Below, piece after piece: positions 33,120 to 41,757 of a DNA stretch of 64,000 bases. The stretch covers positions 4,588,001 to 4,652,000 of the forward strand of contig OY969712.1 in assembly GCA_963702105.1 (NCBI GenBank). The letters run 5' to 3'. The position numbers and the translations under genes are program-made. Source of the DNA: ZC4RG20 sp963702105 (GTDB lineage Bacteria; Pseudomonadota; Gammaproteobacteria; Steroidobacterales; Rariloculaceae). Within the stretch, counting starts at the first letter, position 1. Every line of letters begins with the position of its first letter. The notes beneath the pieces were generated by a model, which was not told the origin of the DNA, did no database searches, and saw nothing but the letters and a program-made list of their open reading frames with translations.

Positions 33120-34250
33120 TCAGGAGGCGGCCCGCACGCCGCGGTCGAGCATCTCGGAATAGATTTCGAGATAGCCGCTCACCATGCGTTCGCTCGAAAA
33201 CCGCTCGGCAAAGCGCGCGCGGATGACCGAGCGGTCCAGCTCGGCGAGCCGCTCGACGGCCGCCACGGCCTCGCCGCGGTTCGCGACGACGAAGCCCGTG
33301 ACGCCGTGCTCGACGATCTCGGGCACGGAGCCGTGACCGTACGCGATCGTCGGCGTGCCGCAGCCCATCGCTTCGATCATCGTGAGCCCGAAGGGCTCGG
33401 GCCAGTCGATGGGCAACAGATTGCCGAGCGCCCCGCCGAGCAGGGCCTGCTTCTCGCGGTCGCCGATCTCGCCGAGGTATTCGACGTGCGGCTCGGCCAG
33501 CATGGGCCTGATCACGGTCTCGAAGTAGTCGACGTCGAGCGGATCGACCTTGGCGGCGATCTTGAGCGCGACGCCGGCCTCGCGCGCGATCGCGATCGCC
33601 CGATCCGGACGCTTTTCCGGGCAGATCCTGCCGAGGAAGACGAGGTAGCCGTCGTGCCGCGCCGAGTACCGGAACTCCTCGCTGGGGTAACCGTGATAGA
33701 CGTTGCCGACCCAATTGAGCCAGGGCAGCGGACGACGTTGCGCCAGCGAGATCGAGATGGCCGGTGCGTCGATGAACTCGCGCATGAGCGCGGCCGTGTC
33801 GGGCAGGTCGAGACGGCCGTGCAGCGTCGTCACGGCGGAGGGCAGCACATGCCGCGCCGCGGAGTAGTGCAGCATACCGTCGTGAAAGTGGACGATATCG
33901 TAACGTCCGGAATCGCGGATGACCTGCTCGATCTGCAGCAAATGATACGGCAGCGGATCCTCGCAGGCCCGGTCGAGCCGCAGGCTGCGCGGCACGACGG
34001 GGCGGAGCCGCGCGCTCGTGACCGAATCGCCCGTGGCATACAGCGTCACCTCGCAGCCGAGCGCCACGAGCTCCTCCGTGAGCACGGCCACGACGCGTTC
34101 CGTGCCGCCGTAGCCCCGAGGCGGAACGCTCTCCATGAGGGGCGGCACCTGCGCGACTCTGAGCCCGGCGAAGCCACCGCGGCGCGGGGACCGGCGGCCC
34201 GTGGATGCGGGGCCTTCGCCGAAAGGGGAACCGTGCTCATGCCGCCGCAT
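33120..34250 (-). CDS. GT4-type glycosyltransferase paired with debranching enzyme
   Basis: I start at ATG 34250, preceded by AAGGAG at the right distance; the open frame runs 77 codons further up without similarity. The 376-residue protein shows the GT-B N-terminus (V-P-P-R-G-Y-G-G-T-E-R-V-V near residue 46), D-I-V-H-F-H-D-G near 118, Y-L-V-F-L-G-R-I-C-P-E-K-R-P-D near 200 and the E-x7-E motif in EPFGLTMIEAMGCGTP near 290. It is probably a retaining hexosyltransferase using a nucleotide sugar. With the downstream debranching-type glucosidase it may make or remodel a glucan or compatible solute. Confidence 0.87.
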   Translation of the reverse strand: MRRHEHGSPFGEGPASTGRRSPRRGGFAGLRVAQVPPLMESVPPRGYGGTERVVAVLTEELVALGCEVTLYATGDSVTSARLRPVVPRSLRLDRACEDPLPYHLLQIEQVIRDSGRYDIVHFHDGMLHYSAARHVLPSAVTTLHGRLDLPDTAALMREFIDAPAISISLAQRRPLPWLNWVGNVYHGYPSEEFRYSARHDGYLVFLGRICPEKRPDRAIAIAREAGVALKIAAKVDPLDVDYFETVIRPMLAEPHVEYLGEIGDREKQALLGGALGNLLPIDWPEPFGLTMIEAMGCGTPTIAYGHGSVPEIVEHGVTGFVVANRGEAVAAVERLAELDRSVIRARFAERFSSERMVSGYLEIYSEMLDRGVRAAS

Positions 34251-34338
34251 ACCGAACTCCTTTTCGGCCCTACGCCCACAGCGCAGGTCCCGCTGCAACT
34301 CGCGTGCCACGGGCGGCGGCGCGTGCCGCGGCGAAGGC

Positions 34339-35397
34339 TCAGCTGCTTGCGATGAGCTCCATTTGGCCGCGCCGAGCAATGCGCGCGTCGAAAACGCCCC
34401 ATGCGCCGGCCTCGCCGTGCCATTCGCCGCCGGTCGCGGCTTTGGCATATTCCGTGGCGCGCGTTTCGAAAAAGTTGGCATGCTCGACGCCGTTTAGGAT
34501 CTCGGTGAGCCAGGGCAGCGGGTGCTCGCGCAGGCCGTAGAGCTCGGGAAGTCCGAGCTGGCGCAGGCGCCAGTCGGCCACATAGCGGATGTAGCGTTTG
34601 ACCTCTTCTGCCGCGAGGCCCTCGATCGGCCCCATCTCGAACGCGAGATCGATGAAGCGGTCCTCGAGCGCGACCACCGTGCGCGCGCAGTCCACGATGT
34701 CGTCGCGCACGGCGGCCGTGAGCGCGCCGGTCTCGCCCGCGAACGCGTGAAACAGACGGATCACTCCGTCCGCGTGCAGCGTCTCGTCGCGCACGGACCA
34801 CGAGACGATCTGGCCCATGCCGCGCATCTTGTTGTGCCGCGGGAAGTTCAGCAGGATCGCGAAGCTCGCGAAGAGCTGGAGGCCCTCGGTGAAGCCGCCG
34901 AACATCGCGAGCGTGCGCAGAATATCGGCCTCGCTGTCCACGCCGAAGCGCTGCATGTAGTCGTGCTTGTCGCGCATCGCGGCATAGTCCATGAACGCCG
35001 CGAACTCGGAGTCCGGCATGCCGAGCGTCTCGAGCAGCAGAGCGTAGGCCACGATGTGCACGGTCTCCATGTTCGCGAAGGCCGCGAGCATCATTTTGAT
35101 CTCGGTGGGCCGGAACACCCGCGCGTAACGCTCGAGGTAGTTGTCCTGCACCTCGACGTCGGATTGCGTAAAGAATCGAAATACCTGCGTCAGCAGATTG
35201 CGCTCAGCGTCGCTGAGCCGCATCGCCCAGTCTTTGCAGTCCTCGCCGAGCGGCACCTCCTCGGGCAGCCAGTGAATCTGCTGCTGGCGCCGCCAGAAAT
35301 CGATGGCCCACGGGTAGCGGAACGGCTTGTAGCTCGTGCTCGGTATCATGAGACCCGGGCGGCGCAGAAGCTCGAGCTGAGGGTCGAGGGCGGGCAT
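34339..35397 (-). CDS. nrdB: Class I ribonucleotide reductase, beta subunit
   Basis: ATG 35397 is preceded by TAGGAG. The 352-residue ferritin-like protein has the diiron ligand helices: Q-S-D-V-E-V-Q-D-N-Y near residue 80 (acidic ligand), N-M-E-T-V-H-I-V-A-Y near 110 (Glu, His and the expected radical-site Tyr), G-F-T-E-G-L-Q near 168, and R-D-E-T-L-H-A-D near 203 (Glu, His). The subunit should hold the metal-oxygen cofactor that starts radical transfer to NrdA. It is transcribed after nrdA on the same strand, with 132 bases between that contain one hairpin repeat. Confidence 0.93.
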   Translation of the reverse strand: MPALDPQLELLRRPGLMIPSTSYKPFRYPWAIDFWRRQQQIHWLPEEVPLGEDCKDWAMRLSDAERNLLTQVFRFFTQSDVEVQDNYLERYARVFRPTEIKMMLAAFANMETVHIVAYALLLETLGMPDSEFAAFMDYAAMRDKHDYMQRFGVDSEADILRTLAMFGGFTEGLQLFASFAILLNFPRHNKMRGMGQIVSWSVRDETLHADGVIRLFHAFAGETGALTAAVRDDIVDCARTVVALEDRFIDLAFEMGPIEGLAAEEVKRYIRYVADWRLRQLGLPELYGLREHPLPWLTEILNGVEHANFFETRATEYAKAATGGEWHGEAGAWGVFDARIARRGQMELIASS

Positions 35398-35412
35398 GGC
35401 AACTCCTACCGG

Positions 35413-35437
35413 CGAAAAGGGGTCAGAGCCCTTTTCG
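35413..35437. repeat. Single terminator-like hairpin repeat (copy C)
   Basis: CGAAAAGGG, loop GTCAGAG, CCCTTTTCG: the same unit as at 9371 and 29098, with four instead of five A and T. It lies in the 132-base gap between nrdA and nrdB. A degraded second half may follow (AAAGGGCTTTGATCC, 35444-35458). As a hairpin with T-run it could attenuate read-through from nrdA to nrdB. Confidence 0.8.
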
Positions 35438-35529
35438 GAGGATAAAGGGCTTTGATCCGGGCTTTGCTCCGGGCGGTGTCACGGGCCCAGACACGAGTTT
35501 TGTTCCGGGCTGCGACCGCTTCTTCCGCT

Positions 35530-37410
35530 TCATTGGCAGGCCAGGCATTCGTCGTACTTCGTCACGTCGGCCTTGAGCGGGCGCTCGGGCCAGCGGCGCG
35601 TGTTGTCGCCCTCGACGCCCGCGAAGCCCGCGCGCTGCACGGACTTCGAGCGGCAGTAATAGAGGCTCTTGATGCCCCGCTCCCAGGCCGTCCAGTGCAG
35701 CATGAGCAGGTCCCACTTGTGCAGGTCGCTGTGCAGGAACAGGTTCAGGGATTGTCCCTGACAGATCGAGGGCGCGCGGTCGGCCGCGAGCTCGATGATC
35801 CAGCGCTGGTCGATCTCGAAGGCCGTGCGGAATACGGCCTTCTCGTGCTCGTCGAGGACGTCGAGGTGCTGCACCGAGCCTTCGTGCTCGAGGATCGAGC
35901 GCCAGGTCTCGGCCGTATCGAGCCCCTTGGCGGCGAGGCGCGCTGCGAGCGCCGGGTTTTTGACCGTAAACGAGCCCGAGAGCGTCTTGTGCGTATAGAT
36001 GTTGGCCGGGATCGGCTCGATGCACGCGCTCGTGCCGCCGCAGATGATGCTGATGCTCGCCGTCGGCGCGATGGCGAGCTTGCTGCTGAAGCGCTCGGCG
36101 ACGCCGCAGTCCGCCGCGTCGGGGCACGGACCGCGCTCGGCCGCGAGCCTCCGCGAGGCAGCGTCGGCTTCCGCACGCAGATGGCCGAACATCGCCAAAT
36201 TCCAGCTCTTCGCGAGCGCGCTCTCGAACGCGATGCCGCGCGCCTGCAGGAACGAGTGAAAACCCATGGCGCCGAGCCCCACGCTGCGCTCCCGCCAGGC
36301 CGAGTAGCGCGCCTGCTCCATGCCGGCCGGCGCGCGTTCGATGAAGTCGTCGAGCACGTTGTCGAGGAACCGCATGAGGTCCTCGACGAAGGCGGGCTCG
36401 CCCCTCCATTCGTCCCACTTCTCGAGGTTGACGGAGGACAGGCAGCAGACGGCCGTACGCGGCTCGCCCAGATGATCGCGGCCCGTCGGCAGCAGGATCT
36501 CACTGCAGAGGTTCGACTGCCGAACGGCGAGGCCGAGCTCGCGCTGATGCGGTGCGAGCGCGCGGTTCGCGGCGTCCACGAAAAGCAGGTACGGCTCGCC
36601 GGTCTGCAGGCGCGTCTCGAGGATCTTCTGCCACAGCAGCCGCGCCGAGACGGACTTCAGGGGCCGCCCGGTCGCCGGGCTGCGCAGCGTGAAGGCGCGA
36701 TCGTCGCGCACGCATTCCATGAACTCGTCGGTCACGCAGACGCCGTGGTGCAGATTCAGGCTCTTGCGGTTGAAGTCCCCCGAGGGCTTGCGGATCTCGA
36801 CGAACTCCTCGATCTCGGGATGGTGCACGTCGAGGTAGACGGCGGCCGAGCCGCGGCGCAGCGAACCCTGGGAGATCGCGAGCGTCAGCGAATCCATGAC
36901 GCGCACGAACGGAATGATTCCCGAGGTCTGCCCGTTGGCCTTGACGGTCTCGCCGATCGAGCGCACGGCGCCCCAGTAAGTGCCGATGCCGCCGCCATTC
37001 GACGCGAGCCAGACGTTCTCGGTCCAGGTGCCGACGATCGCGTCGAGGCTGTCCTCGACCGCGTTGAGAAAGCACGAGATCGGCAGGCCCCTTTCCGTGC
37101 CGCCGTTGCTGAGCACGGGCGTCGCAGGCATGAACCACAGCTTCGACATATAGTCGTAAAGCCGCTGCGCATGGGCCGTATCGTCGGCATAGGCGCGGGC
37201 GACCCGCGCGAACAGATCCTGGAATGACTCGCCCGGCAGCAGGTAGCGGTCCTCGAGCGTCGCCCGCCCGAAAGCGGTCAGCAGCGCGTCGCGTTCGTGA
37301 TCCGTCGTTACCGCGCCCACGGTGCGCCTCCGGGGCCGGCCGCTCTGCACGCTCGTCAGCGAATGCCGGGCGGCCGTTCGCGATCTCGTCGTTGCCGTGG
37401 ACTCGGTCAT
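35530..37410 (-). CDS. nrdA: Class I ribonucleotide reductase, alpha (catalytic) subunit
   Basis: I start at ATG 37410, after AAGAGGTAACG; the open frame upstream contains the NrdR boxes and is non-coding. The 626-residue subunit has the reducible cysteine in LPISCFLNAVEDS near residue 110, the active-site N-L-C-S-E-I near 320 (Asn, radical Cys, Glu), the partner cysteine in A-V-C-C-L-S-S-V-N near 340, A-P-T-A-S-I-S near 455 and the C-terminal thioredoxin-reactive pair D-E-C-L-A-C-Q. No N-terminal ATP cone is recognisable, so overall allosteric inhibition by dATP is not expected. It reduces ribonucleoside diphosphates with NrdB. Confidence 0.93.
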   Translation of the reverse strand: MTESTATTRSRTAARHSLTSVQSGRPRRRTVGAVTTDHERDALLTAFGRATLEDRYLLPGESFQDLFARVARAYADDTAHAQRLYDYMSKLWFMPATPVLSNGGTERGLPISCFLNAVEDSLDAIVGTWTENVWLASNGGGIGTYWGAVRSIGETVKANGQTSGIIPFVRVMDSLTLAISQGSLRRGSAAVYLDVHHPEIEEFVEIRKPSGDFNRKSLNLHHGVCVTDEFMECVRDDRAFTLRSPATGRPLKSVSARLLWQKILETRLQTGEPYLLFVDAANRALAPHQRELGLAVRQSNLCSEILLPTGRDHLGEPRTAVCCLSSVNLEKWDEWRGEPAFVEDLMRFLDNVLDDFIERAPAGMEQARYSAWRERSVGLGAMGFHSFLQARGIAFESALAKSWNLAMFGHLRAEADAASRRLAAERGPCPDAADCGVAERFSSKLAIAPTASISIICGGTSACIEPIPANIYTHKTLSGSFTVKNPALAARLAAKGLDTAETWRSILEHEGSVQHLDVLDEHEKAVFRTAFEIDQRWIIELAADRAPSICQGQSLNLFLHSDLHKWDLLMLHWTAWERGIKSLYYCRSKSVQRAGFAGVEGDNTRRWPERPLKADVTKYDECLACQ

Positions 37411-37466
37411 CTCGTTACCTCTTGAGCGGCCGTCGACGGGCCCGCGGTCGTGCTCGGGGAGCTTGA

Positions 37467-37513
37467 ACACAAGATATTGTGTTTCAGAAGGCATGACTGT
37501 CAATATCTAGTCA
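37467..37513 (-). promoter_or_regulatory. Two NrdR-type boxes upstream of nrdA
   Basis: ACACAAGATATTGTGT (37467-37482) matches 15 of 16 positions of the NrdR-box consensus ACACwATATATwGTGT. TGTCAATATCTAGTCA (37498-37513) keeps the core CAATAT-TAG. Their starts are 31 bases apart, three helical turns, the spacing usual for NrdR pairs. They lie 57-103 bases before the nrdA start, so nrdAB should be repressed by NrdR-dATP. Confidence 0.85.
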
Positions 37514-37660
37514 AAACGAGGCCGCGGAGCCCGTCCTGGCCGGCCTCGGGTCGCAGCTTGGCGGCGCGCGCGCGCGCCGAGCGCAGGGACCCGGCGGGCC
37601 GCGAACCTCCGGGTCGGCGCGCGCTCGACGGCCCGAGGTCCCCGAGTCTATGGTGAGCGT

Positions 37661-38182
37661 ATGGAAGCCGTTCGCCTGCGCCCCCTCCGCCTCGAGGACG
37701 CCTCGAGCATTTACGCCTCGATCGAGGAGTCGCGCGCCGAAATCGCCCGCTGGATGGACTGGTGCCGGCCGGGCTACGACCTCGTCGCGACGGAGAAGTG
37801 GATCGCGGCCACCGCGCGCGCGAGGCAGGACGGCACGGGCTTCGAGTTCGGCATCTTCGGCCCCCAGGGCTTCCTCGGGACCATCGGCGTCAATCAGATC
37901 AACCCTCACGAGCGCTTCGCGAACGTGGGCTATTGGGTCCGCACGTCGGCGACCGGACGCGGCACGGCGACGGCGGCCGTCAAGCTCGTCGCGCAGTGGG
38001 CCTTCCTGAGCACCGAGCTGCAGCGGCTCGAGATCGTCGCCGCCGTGGACAACGCCGCGAGCCGGCGGGTCGCCGAGAAGGCGGGCGCGGCACGCGAGGG
38101 CAGGCTGCGCTCGCGGATCTGCGTCTGCGGCAAGTTCTACGACGCTTTCATGTTCTCGATCGTTCGCGGCGACCGGCTCTGA
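37661..38182 (+). CDS. GNAT acetyltransferase, RimJ/RimL type
   Basis: The 173-residue protein has the GNAT order typical of RimJ/RimL and SpeG-like enzymes: an N-terminal R-L-R-P-L-R-L-E-D-A, E-F-G-I-F near residue 62, I-G-V-N-Q-I-N then G-Y-W-V-R-T-S-A-T-G-R-G-T-A-T-A-A near residue 90 (acetyl-CoA pyrophosphate loop) and R-L-E-I-V-A-A-V-D-N-A-A-S-R-R-V-A-E-K-A-G near 125. It should acetylate an N-terminal or side-chain amine; the substrate is not evident. It is divergent from nrdA across 250 bases and stands alone. Confidence 0.88.
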   Translation: MEAVRLRPLRLEDASSIYASIEESRAEIARWMDWCRPGYDLVATEKWIAATARARQDGTGFEFGIFGPQGFLGTIGVNQINPHERFANVGYWVRTSATGRGTATAAVKLVAQWAFLSTELQRLEIVAAVDNAASRRVAEKAGAAREGRLRSRICVCGKFYDAFMFSIVRGDRL

Positions 38183-38197
38183 CCTGCCGAGCCGCTG

Positions 38198-38836
38198 CTA
38201 CGTCGCGGCCCGCGCACGCTTGCCGGCCGCACGCCCCGGCTTCTGCAGCCAGTTGGGCACACGGATCGCGAGCAGCGCGAGCAGGAAGGCGGCGTACATG
38301 ACGGGCAGCCGGATGTCCGACTTCACGAGCCAGTAGTAGTGGATCACGCCCGCGGCCGCGCTGACGTAGACAAGGCGGTGCAGCGTCTGCCAGCGGCGGT
38401 AGCCGAGCCGGCGCACCCAGCCCGCCGTCGAGGTGATCGCGAGCGGCACCATCGCGAGATAGCCGAGCATGCCGACGGTGATGTACTTGCGCTTGATGAC
38501 GTCCGCGATCATCGCGTTCACGTCGAGCTGCTGATCGAGCCCGAGCCACGTCAGCATGTGCAGACAGCCGTAGAAGAAGGCGAAGAGCCCGAGCATCCTG
38601 CGGAAGCGCGTGAGGACGGGACGCTTGAGCATCATACGTAACGGCGTGACGGCCAGCGTGATGAGCAGGAAGCGCAGCGTCCAGTTGCCCGTGAAGTGCG
38701 TGATGTACTCGATCGGGTTCGCCGTGAGATCCCGTGCAACGAAGGCCTGCCACGCGAGGAACAGGAACGGCACGAGAGCAAGGGCGAAGACGACGACCTT
38801 CGCCCAGGGGTTCGTGAGGACGCGGTTGATATTCAA
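38198..38836 (-). CDS. msrQ: Heme-binding membrane subunit of the MsrPQ system
   Basis: I start at TTG 38836, which overlaps the msrP stop in TTGA; no better codon is near. The 212-residue protein has six membrane spans of the ferric-reductase-like fold and the histidines expected to hold b heme: G-C-L-H-M-L-T near residue 88, L-H-R-L-V-Y near 147, V-I-H-Y-Y-W near 160. It passes electrons from the quinone pool or flavin reductase to the periplasmic MsrP. The 15-residue C-terminal tail is basic. Coupled overlap with msrP supports the pair. Confidence 0.9.
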   Translation of the reverse strand: MNINRVLTNPWAKVVVFALALVPFLFLAWQAFVARDLTANPIEYITHFTGNWTLRFLLITLAVTPLRMMLKRPVLTRFRRMLGLFAFFYGCLHMLTWLGLDQQLDVNAMIADVIKRKYITVGMLGYLAMVPLAITSTAGWVRRLGYRRWQTLHRLVYVSAAAGVIHYYWLVKSDIRLPVMYAAFLLALLAIRVPNWLQKPGRAAGKRARAAT

Positions 38837-39801
38837 TAGTACTTTTTGATCAGGTCCATGCCCTTGTACATGTGGGCGACCTGGTCTCCGTAGCCGTTGA
38901 AGATCACCGTGTCGATACGCGTGCCGAGGCCCAGGAAGCCGCCGCCGAGACGCTGCTCGTGCTTCTGGCTCCAGCGCGGGTGATCGCGGTTCGGATTCAC
39001 GTTGGAATAGAAGCCGTACTCGTTCGGCGCGTACTCGTTCCACGTCGAAGCCGGCTGGCGCTCCGTGAAGTTGACCTTGACGATGGACTTGATGCTCTTG
39101 AAGCCGTACTTCCAGGGCACGTTGATGCGTACGGGCGCACCGTCCTGGTTCGGCAGCGTCTCGCCGTACATGCCGAAGGTCAGCATGGTCAGCGGGTGCA
39201 TGGCCTCGTCGAGCCGCAGGCCCTCCACATACGGGAACGGAATGCCGGCCTGCCGCGGCGAGAGCATGACCTTCGGATCGTAGTAAGTCTCGAAGGCCAC
39301 GAACTTGGCCTTGCCGAGCGGCTCGACCTGCTTGAGCAGCTCGCTGAGCGAGAAGCCGATCCAGGGCACGACGATCGACCACGCCTCGACGCAGCGGTGG
39401 CGGTAGATGCGCTCCTCGAGCGGCGCGAGCTTCATGACGTCGTCGAGGCTCAGCGTCTTCGGCTTCTGCACGTCGCCGCCGATCGCGATCTTCCAGTCCG
39501 GATCGGGATGCCAGGCCGGCGCGTTGCGCGACGGATCCTCCTTGCCCGTGCCGAACTCGTAGTAATTGTTGTAGGTCGTGACCGACTTCTCGGGCGTCAG
39601 CATGTCCTGCAGCAGCTCGTGATACTTGCCGGACTTGTCGACGTTGGAGAGCTTTCCCGGGCTCCAGGCCGAAGCCGCGGCCGGCAGGGCCATGGCGCCG
39701 ATGAGCCCCGCGCCGGCGCCGAGCAGCTTGCGCCGGTTCAGGTAGACGTCTCTTGGAGTCACGTCGCAATACCTGAGATCTGCGGGCTTACGAATCGACA
39801 T
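38833..39801 (-). CDS. msrP: Periplasmic methionine-sulfoxide reductase, molybdopterin subunit
   Basis: I start at ATG 39801 after GGAGGGGAGAGAG; the antisense-strand open frame extends far upstream but is a shadow. The 322-residue protein has a Tat signal (N-R-R-K-L-L-G-A-G-A-G), the sulfite-oxidase-like molybdopterin domain with the Mo-ligand cysteine in Y-R-H-R-C-V-E-A-W near residue 137, and P-W-K-Y-G-F-K-S-I-K-S near 238. MsrP repairs oxidised methionine in envelope proteins using electrons from MsrQ. Length and motifs are those of E. coli YedY. Confidence 0.93.
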   Translation of the reverse strand: MSIRKPADLRYCDVTPRDVYLNRRKLLGAGAGLIGAMALPAAASAWSPGKLSNVDKSGKYHELLQDMLTPEKSVTTYNNYYEFGTGKEDPSRNAPAWHPDPDWKIAIGGDVQKPKTLSLDDVMKLAPLEERIYRHRCVEAWSIVVPWIGFSLSELLKQVEPLGKAKFVAFETYYDPKVMLSPRQAGIPFPYVEGLRLDEAMHPLTMLTFGMYGETLPNQDGAPVRINVPWKYGFKSIKSIVKVNFTERQPASTWNEYAPNEYGFYSNVNPNRDHPRWSQKHEQRLGGGFLGLGTRIDTVIFNGYGDQVAHMYKGMDLIKKYY

Positions 39802-40290
39802 AGCTCTCTCCCCTCCAATCGTGGTTTCGCCGTGCCCGGCGGAACCCGTCCTTACGCGCCGCAGCGCGCTGCCCGGAAACCCCGAGCTCATGCGGCCGAT
39901 AGCCGCGGGTTCGCTCGTTACCGGGCTGCGCCCGGACCGCCGCCAAAGTCTCCTACCTTGGCGGAAAACCGCCGGACAGTCCAGACCGAGCGTTACTCGG
40001 CGGGCCTTCCGTCTGCGCCCCGGGGCATGGAATTTGCAGCCGCAGCCGGCGCGAAACGACGCGTCGGGACGGGCCGCCTCGGGAGCCCGCGGCATGACAT
40101 CGGGCCGGGAGGCGCAATGGTTCCACTTCGCCGCACACCGCGGAACGGACCCCGGCGGCCGAGGCGCGCGCGCGGCGGCCCGCAACGGCCTCGCTCGGTA
40201 GGTGGGACCGCGCAGGCGGCGCATCGTTCCTGGGCCATCGTCTCGCGCCGCACGCGCAGGCGGCCCTGACGGGCAGCGGCGAGACGCGCC
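39802..40290. other. 489-base intergenic region
   Basis: Between the divergent msrP and MFS genes I see no gene: short open frames here have no recognisable family, start signal or codon pattern. An inverted repeat CCGCCAA (39940-39946) / TTGGCGG (39958-39964) is present. It presumably holds the two promoters. Confidence 0.5.
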
Positions 40291-41757
40291 ATGGCGAAGC
40301 GCCCGCTCGAAGGCAGCTACGTCTCGACGCTCGGCGTCGCGCTGTTTGCGCTCGTGCCGTATATCCTCGTCGTCAGCGGCGCGAACCTGTACCGCGCCGG
40401 AGTCATCCGGGACCTCGGCGCGACGCACGGCGCCCTGTCGGTCATCGGCGGCATCTCGACGGCCGGCTACGCGTTCGGCGCGCTCCTCGCGGGCGACCTC
40501 AACAGCCGCATCCCGCAACGCCGGCTGTTCTTCGCCTGCGAAAGTCTCTTCATCGTCGGCTGGATGCTCTGTGCCGTCGCGGGCGGCACCGTGACGTACG
40601 GCGCGGGGCGCGTCCTGGCGGGATTCGCGACCGGAACCCTGCTCGTGACGGCCATACCGCCCGTCGTCCAGCGCTTTCCGCCTTCGCGCATGCCGCTCAC
40701 GGCGGCGTTCATCAACGTCGGGTTCTTCGGTGCGATCGCGGGCGGCCCGCTGCTCGGCGGCGCCGTCGGCGCCTTCGACGCATGGCGCTGGATGTATGCC
40801 GGCTTCGCCGCAGTCGGCGTATTCACGGTCGCGATCGCGTTTCTCGCGCTGCCGACGACGCCGCCGCCGAACCCGGATCTGAAGGTGGATTACTGGGGAA
40901 TCGGGCTCGGGCTCGCGGCGGCGGCGCTGCCGTTCTTCGCGAGCGGCGAGCTTGCCGCGCACGGCTTCGGCACGGCCGTGGTCACGGCCCCGCTCGCCGT
41001 CGGCGTGGTCGCGTTCCTTGTCATGCTGCTCGTCGAGTACCACCGTCGGGAGCCGCTCGCGCCCGTCAAGAAGATGTGGAGCACGATCCCCGTCGTCGGG
41101 ACGCTCGTCGCGATGATCGGCGGCGGCGCGTTCGTGACCTTCGTGATCCTCGCGGTCGAGTACCTGCTGGCCGTCATGCAGCGCGGCCCGCTGCCGACGG
41201 GGCTCTCGTTCTGGCCGCAGCTGCTCGGCGCCTTGATCACGGCCGGCCTGCTCGGCGTTCTGTTTCGGACGCGCTTTCTGCCCCTGCTCGCGTTCGGCGG
41301 ACAACTCGTGCTGCTCGGCGGCGGCGCCCTGCTCATGTTCTACCAGGGCGGCTCGAGGGCTCAGCTCCTGGCCGCGGTCGGCCTGCTCGGCCTCGGCGCC
41401 GGGGCGACCGTCAGCCCGGGGCTCTTCCTCGCCGGCATGTCGCTGCCGACCCTGCTGCTCGGGCGGCTCTTCGCGCTCATCGAGCTCGTGCGCTCCGTCG
41501 CGGATTTCATCCTCGCGCCCGTCATGGTCAAGATCGCGAAGGTCACGTCGGCGGGCTCGGGGCTGACCTCGCCCGGCGTACACCGCGCCATCTTGATCAC
41601 GCTGCTGATTACGCTCGCCGGCCTGGCGATCTCCCTCGCGATCTACGCCGCCGGCCGCACGGGCCTGCCGAAACCCGACCTCGAGGCATGGATCAAGCGC
41701 AAGCAGACGGCCCTGAAGTCGCCGCCGCTCGGCCAAGGACTGCGCGGCCGCGTCTAG
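40291..41757 (+). CDS. MFS transporter (14-span type)
   Basis: The 488-residue protein is hydrophobic throughout with about 14 membrane spans. N-terminal MFS features are G-V-I-R-D-L-G-A-T-H-G-A-L-S near residue 38, motif A-like D-L-N-S-R-I-P-Q-R-R-L-F near 68 and G-R-V-L-A-G-F-A-T-G-T near 108. It resembles drug:H+ antiporters of the DHA2 branch but with a weak motif C, so export of a drug or metabolite is only a guess. The C-terminal 30 residues are cytoplasmic and basic. Its stop shares a CTAG with the stop of the convergent DUF6151 gene. Confidence 0.85.
   Translation: MAKRPLEGSYVSTLGVALFALVPYILVVSGANLYRAGVIRDLGATHGALSVIGGISTAGYAFGALLAGDLNSRIPQRRLFFACESLFIVGWMLCAVAGGTVTYGAGRVLAGFATGTLLVTAIPPVVQRFPPSRMPLTAAFINVGFFGAIAGGPLLGGAVGAFDAWRWMYAGFAAVGVFTVAIAFLALPTTPPPNPDLKVDYWGIGLGLAAAALPFFASGELAAHGFGTAVVTAPLAVGVVAFLVMLLVEYHRREPLAPVKKMWSTIPVVGTLVAMIGGGAFVTFVILAVEYLLAVMQRGPLPTGLSFWPQLLGALITAGLLGVLFRTRFLPLLAFGGQLVLLGGGALLMFYQGGSRAQLLAAVGLLGLGAGATVSPGLFLAGMSLPTLLLGRLFALIELVRSVADFILAPVMVKIAKVTSAGSGLTSPGVHRAILITLLITLAGLAISLAIYAAGRTGLPKPDLEAWIKRKQTALKSPPLGQGLRGRV

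Noticed and set aside
37411..37503. Longer nrdA start at 37503
   Set aside because: The extension would place both NrdR boxes inside the coding region; ATG 37410 has a good ribosome site.
39802..41736. Extension of the msrP frame across the MFS gene (967 codons in total)
   Set aside because: Only the part from ATG 39801 matches MsrP, with Tat signal and ribosome site; the extension is antisense shadow of the MFS gene.
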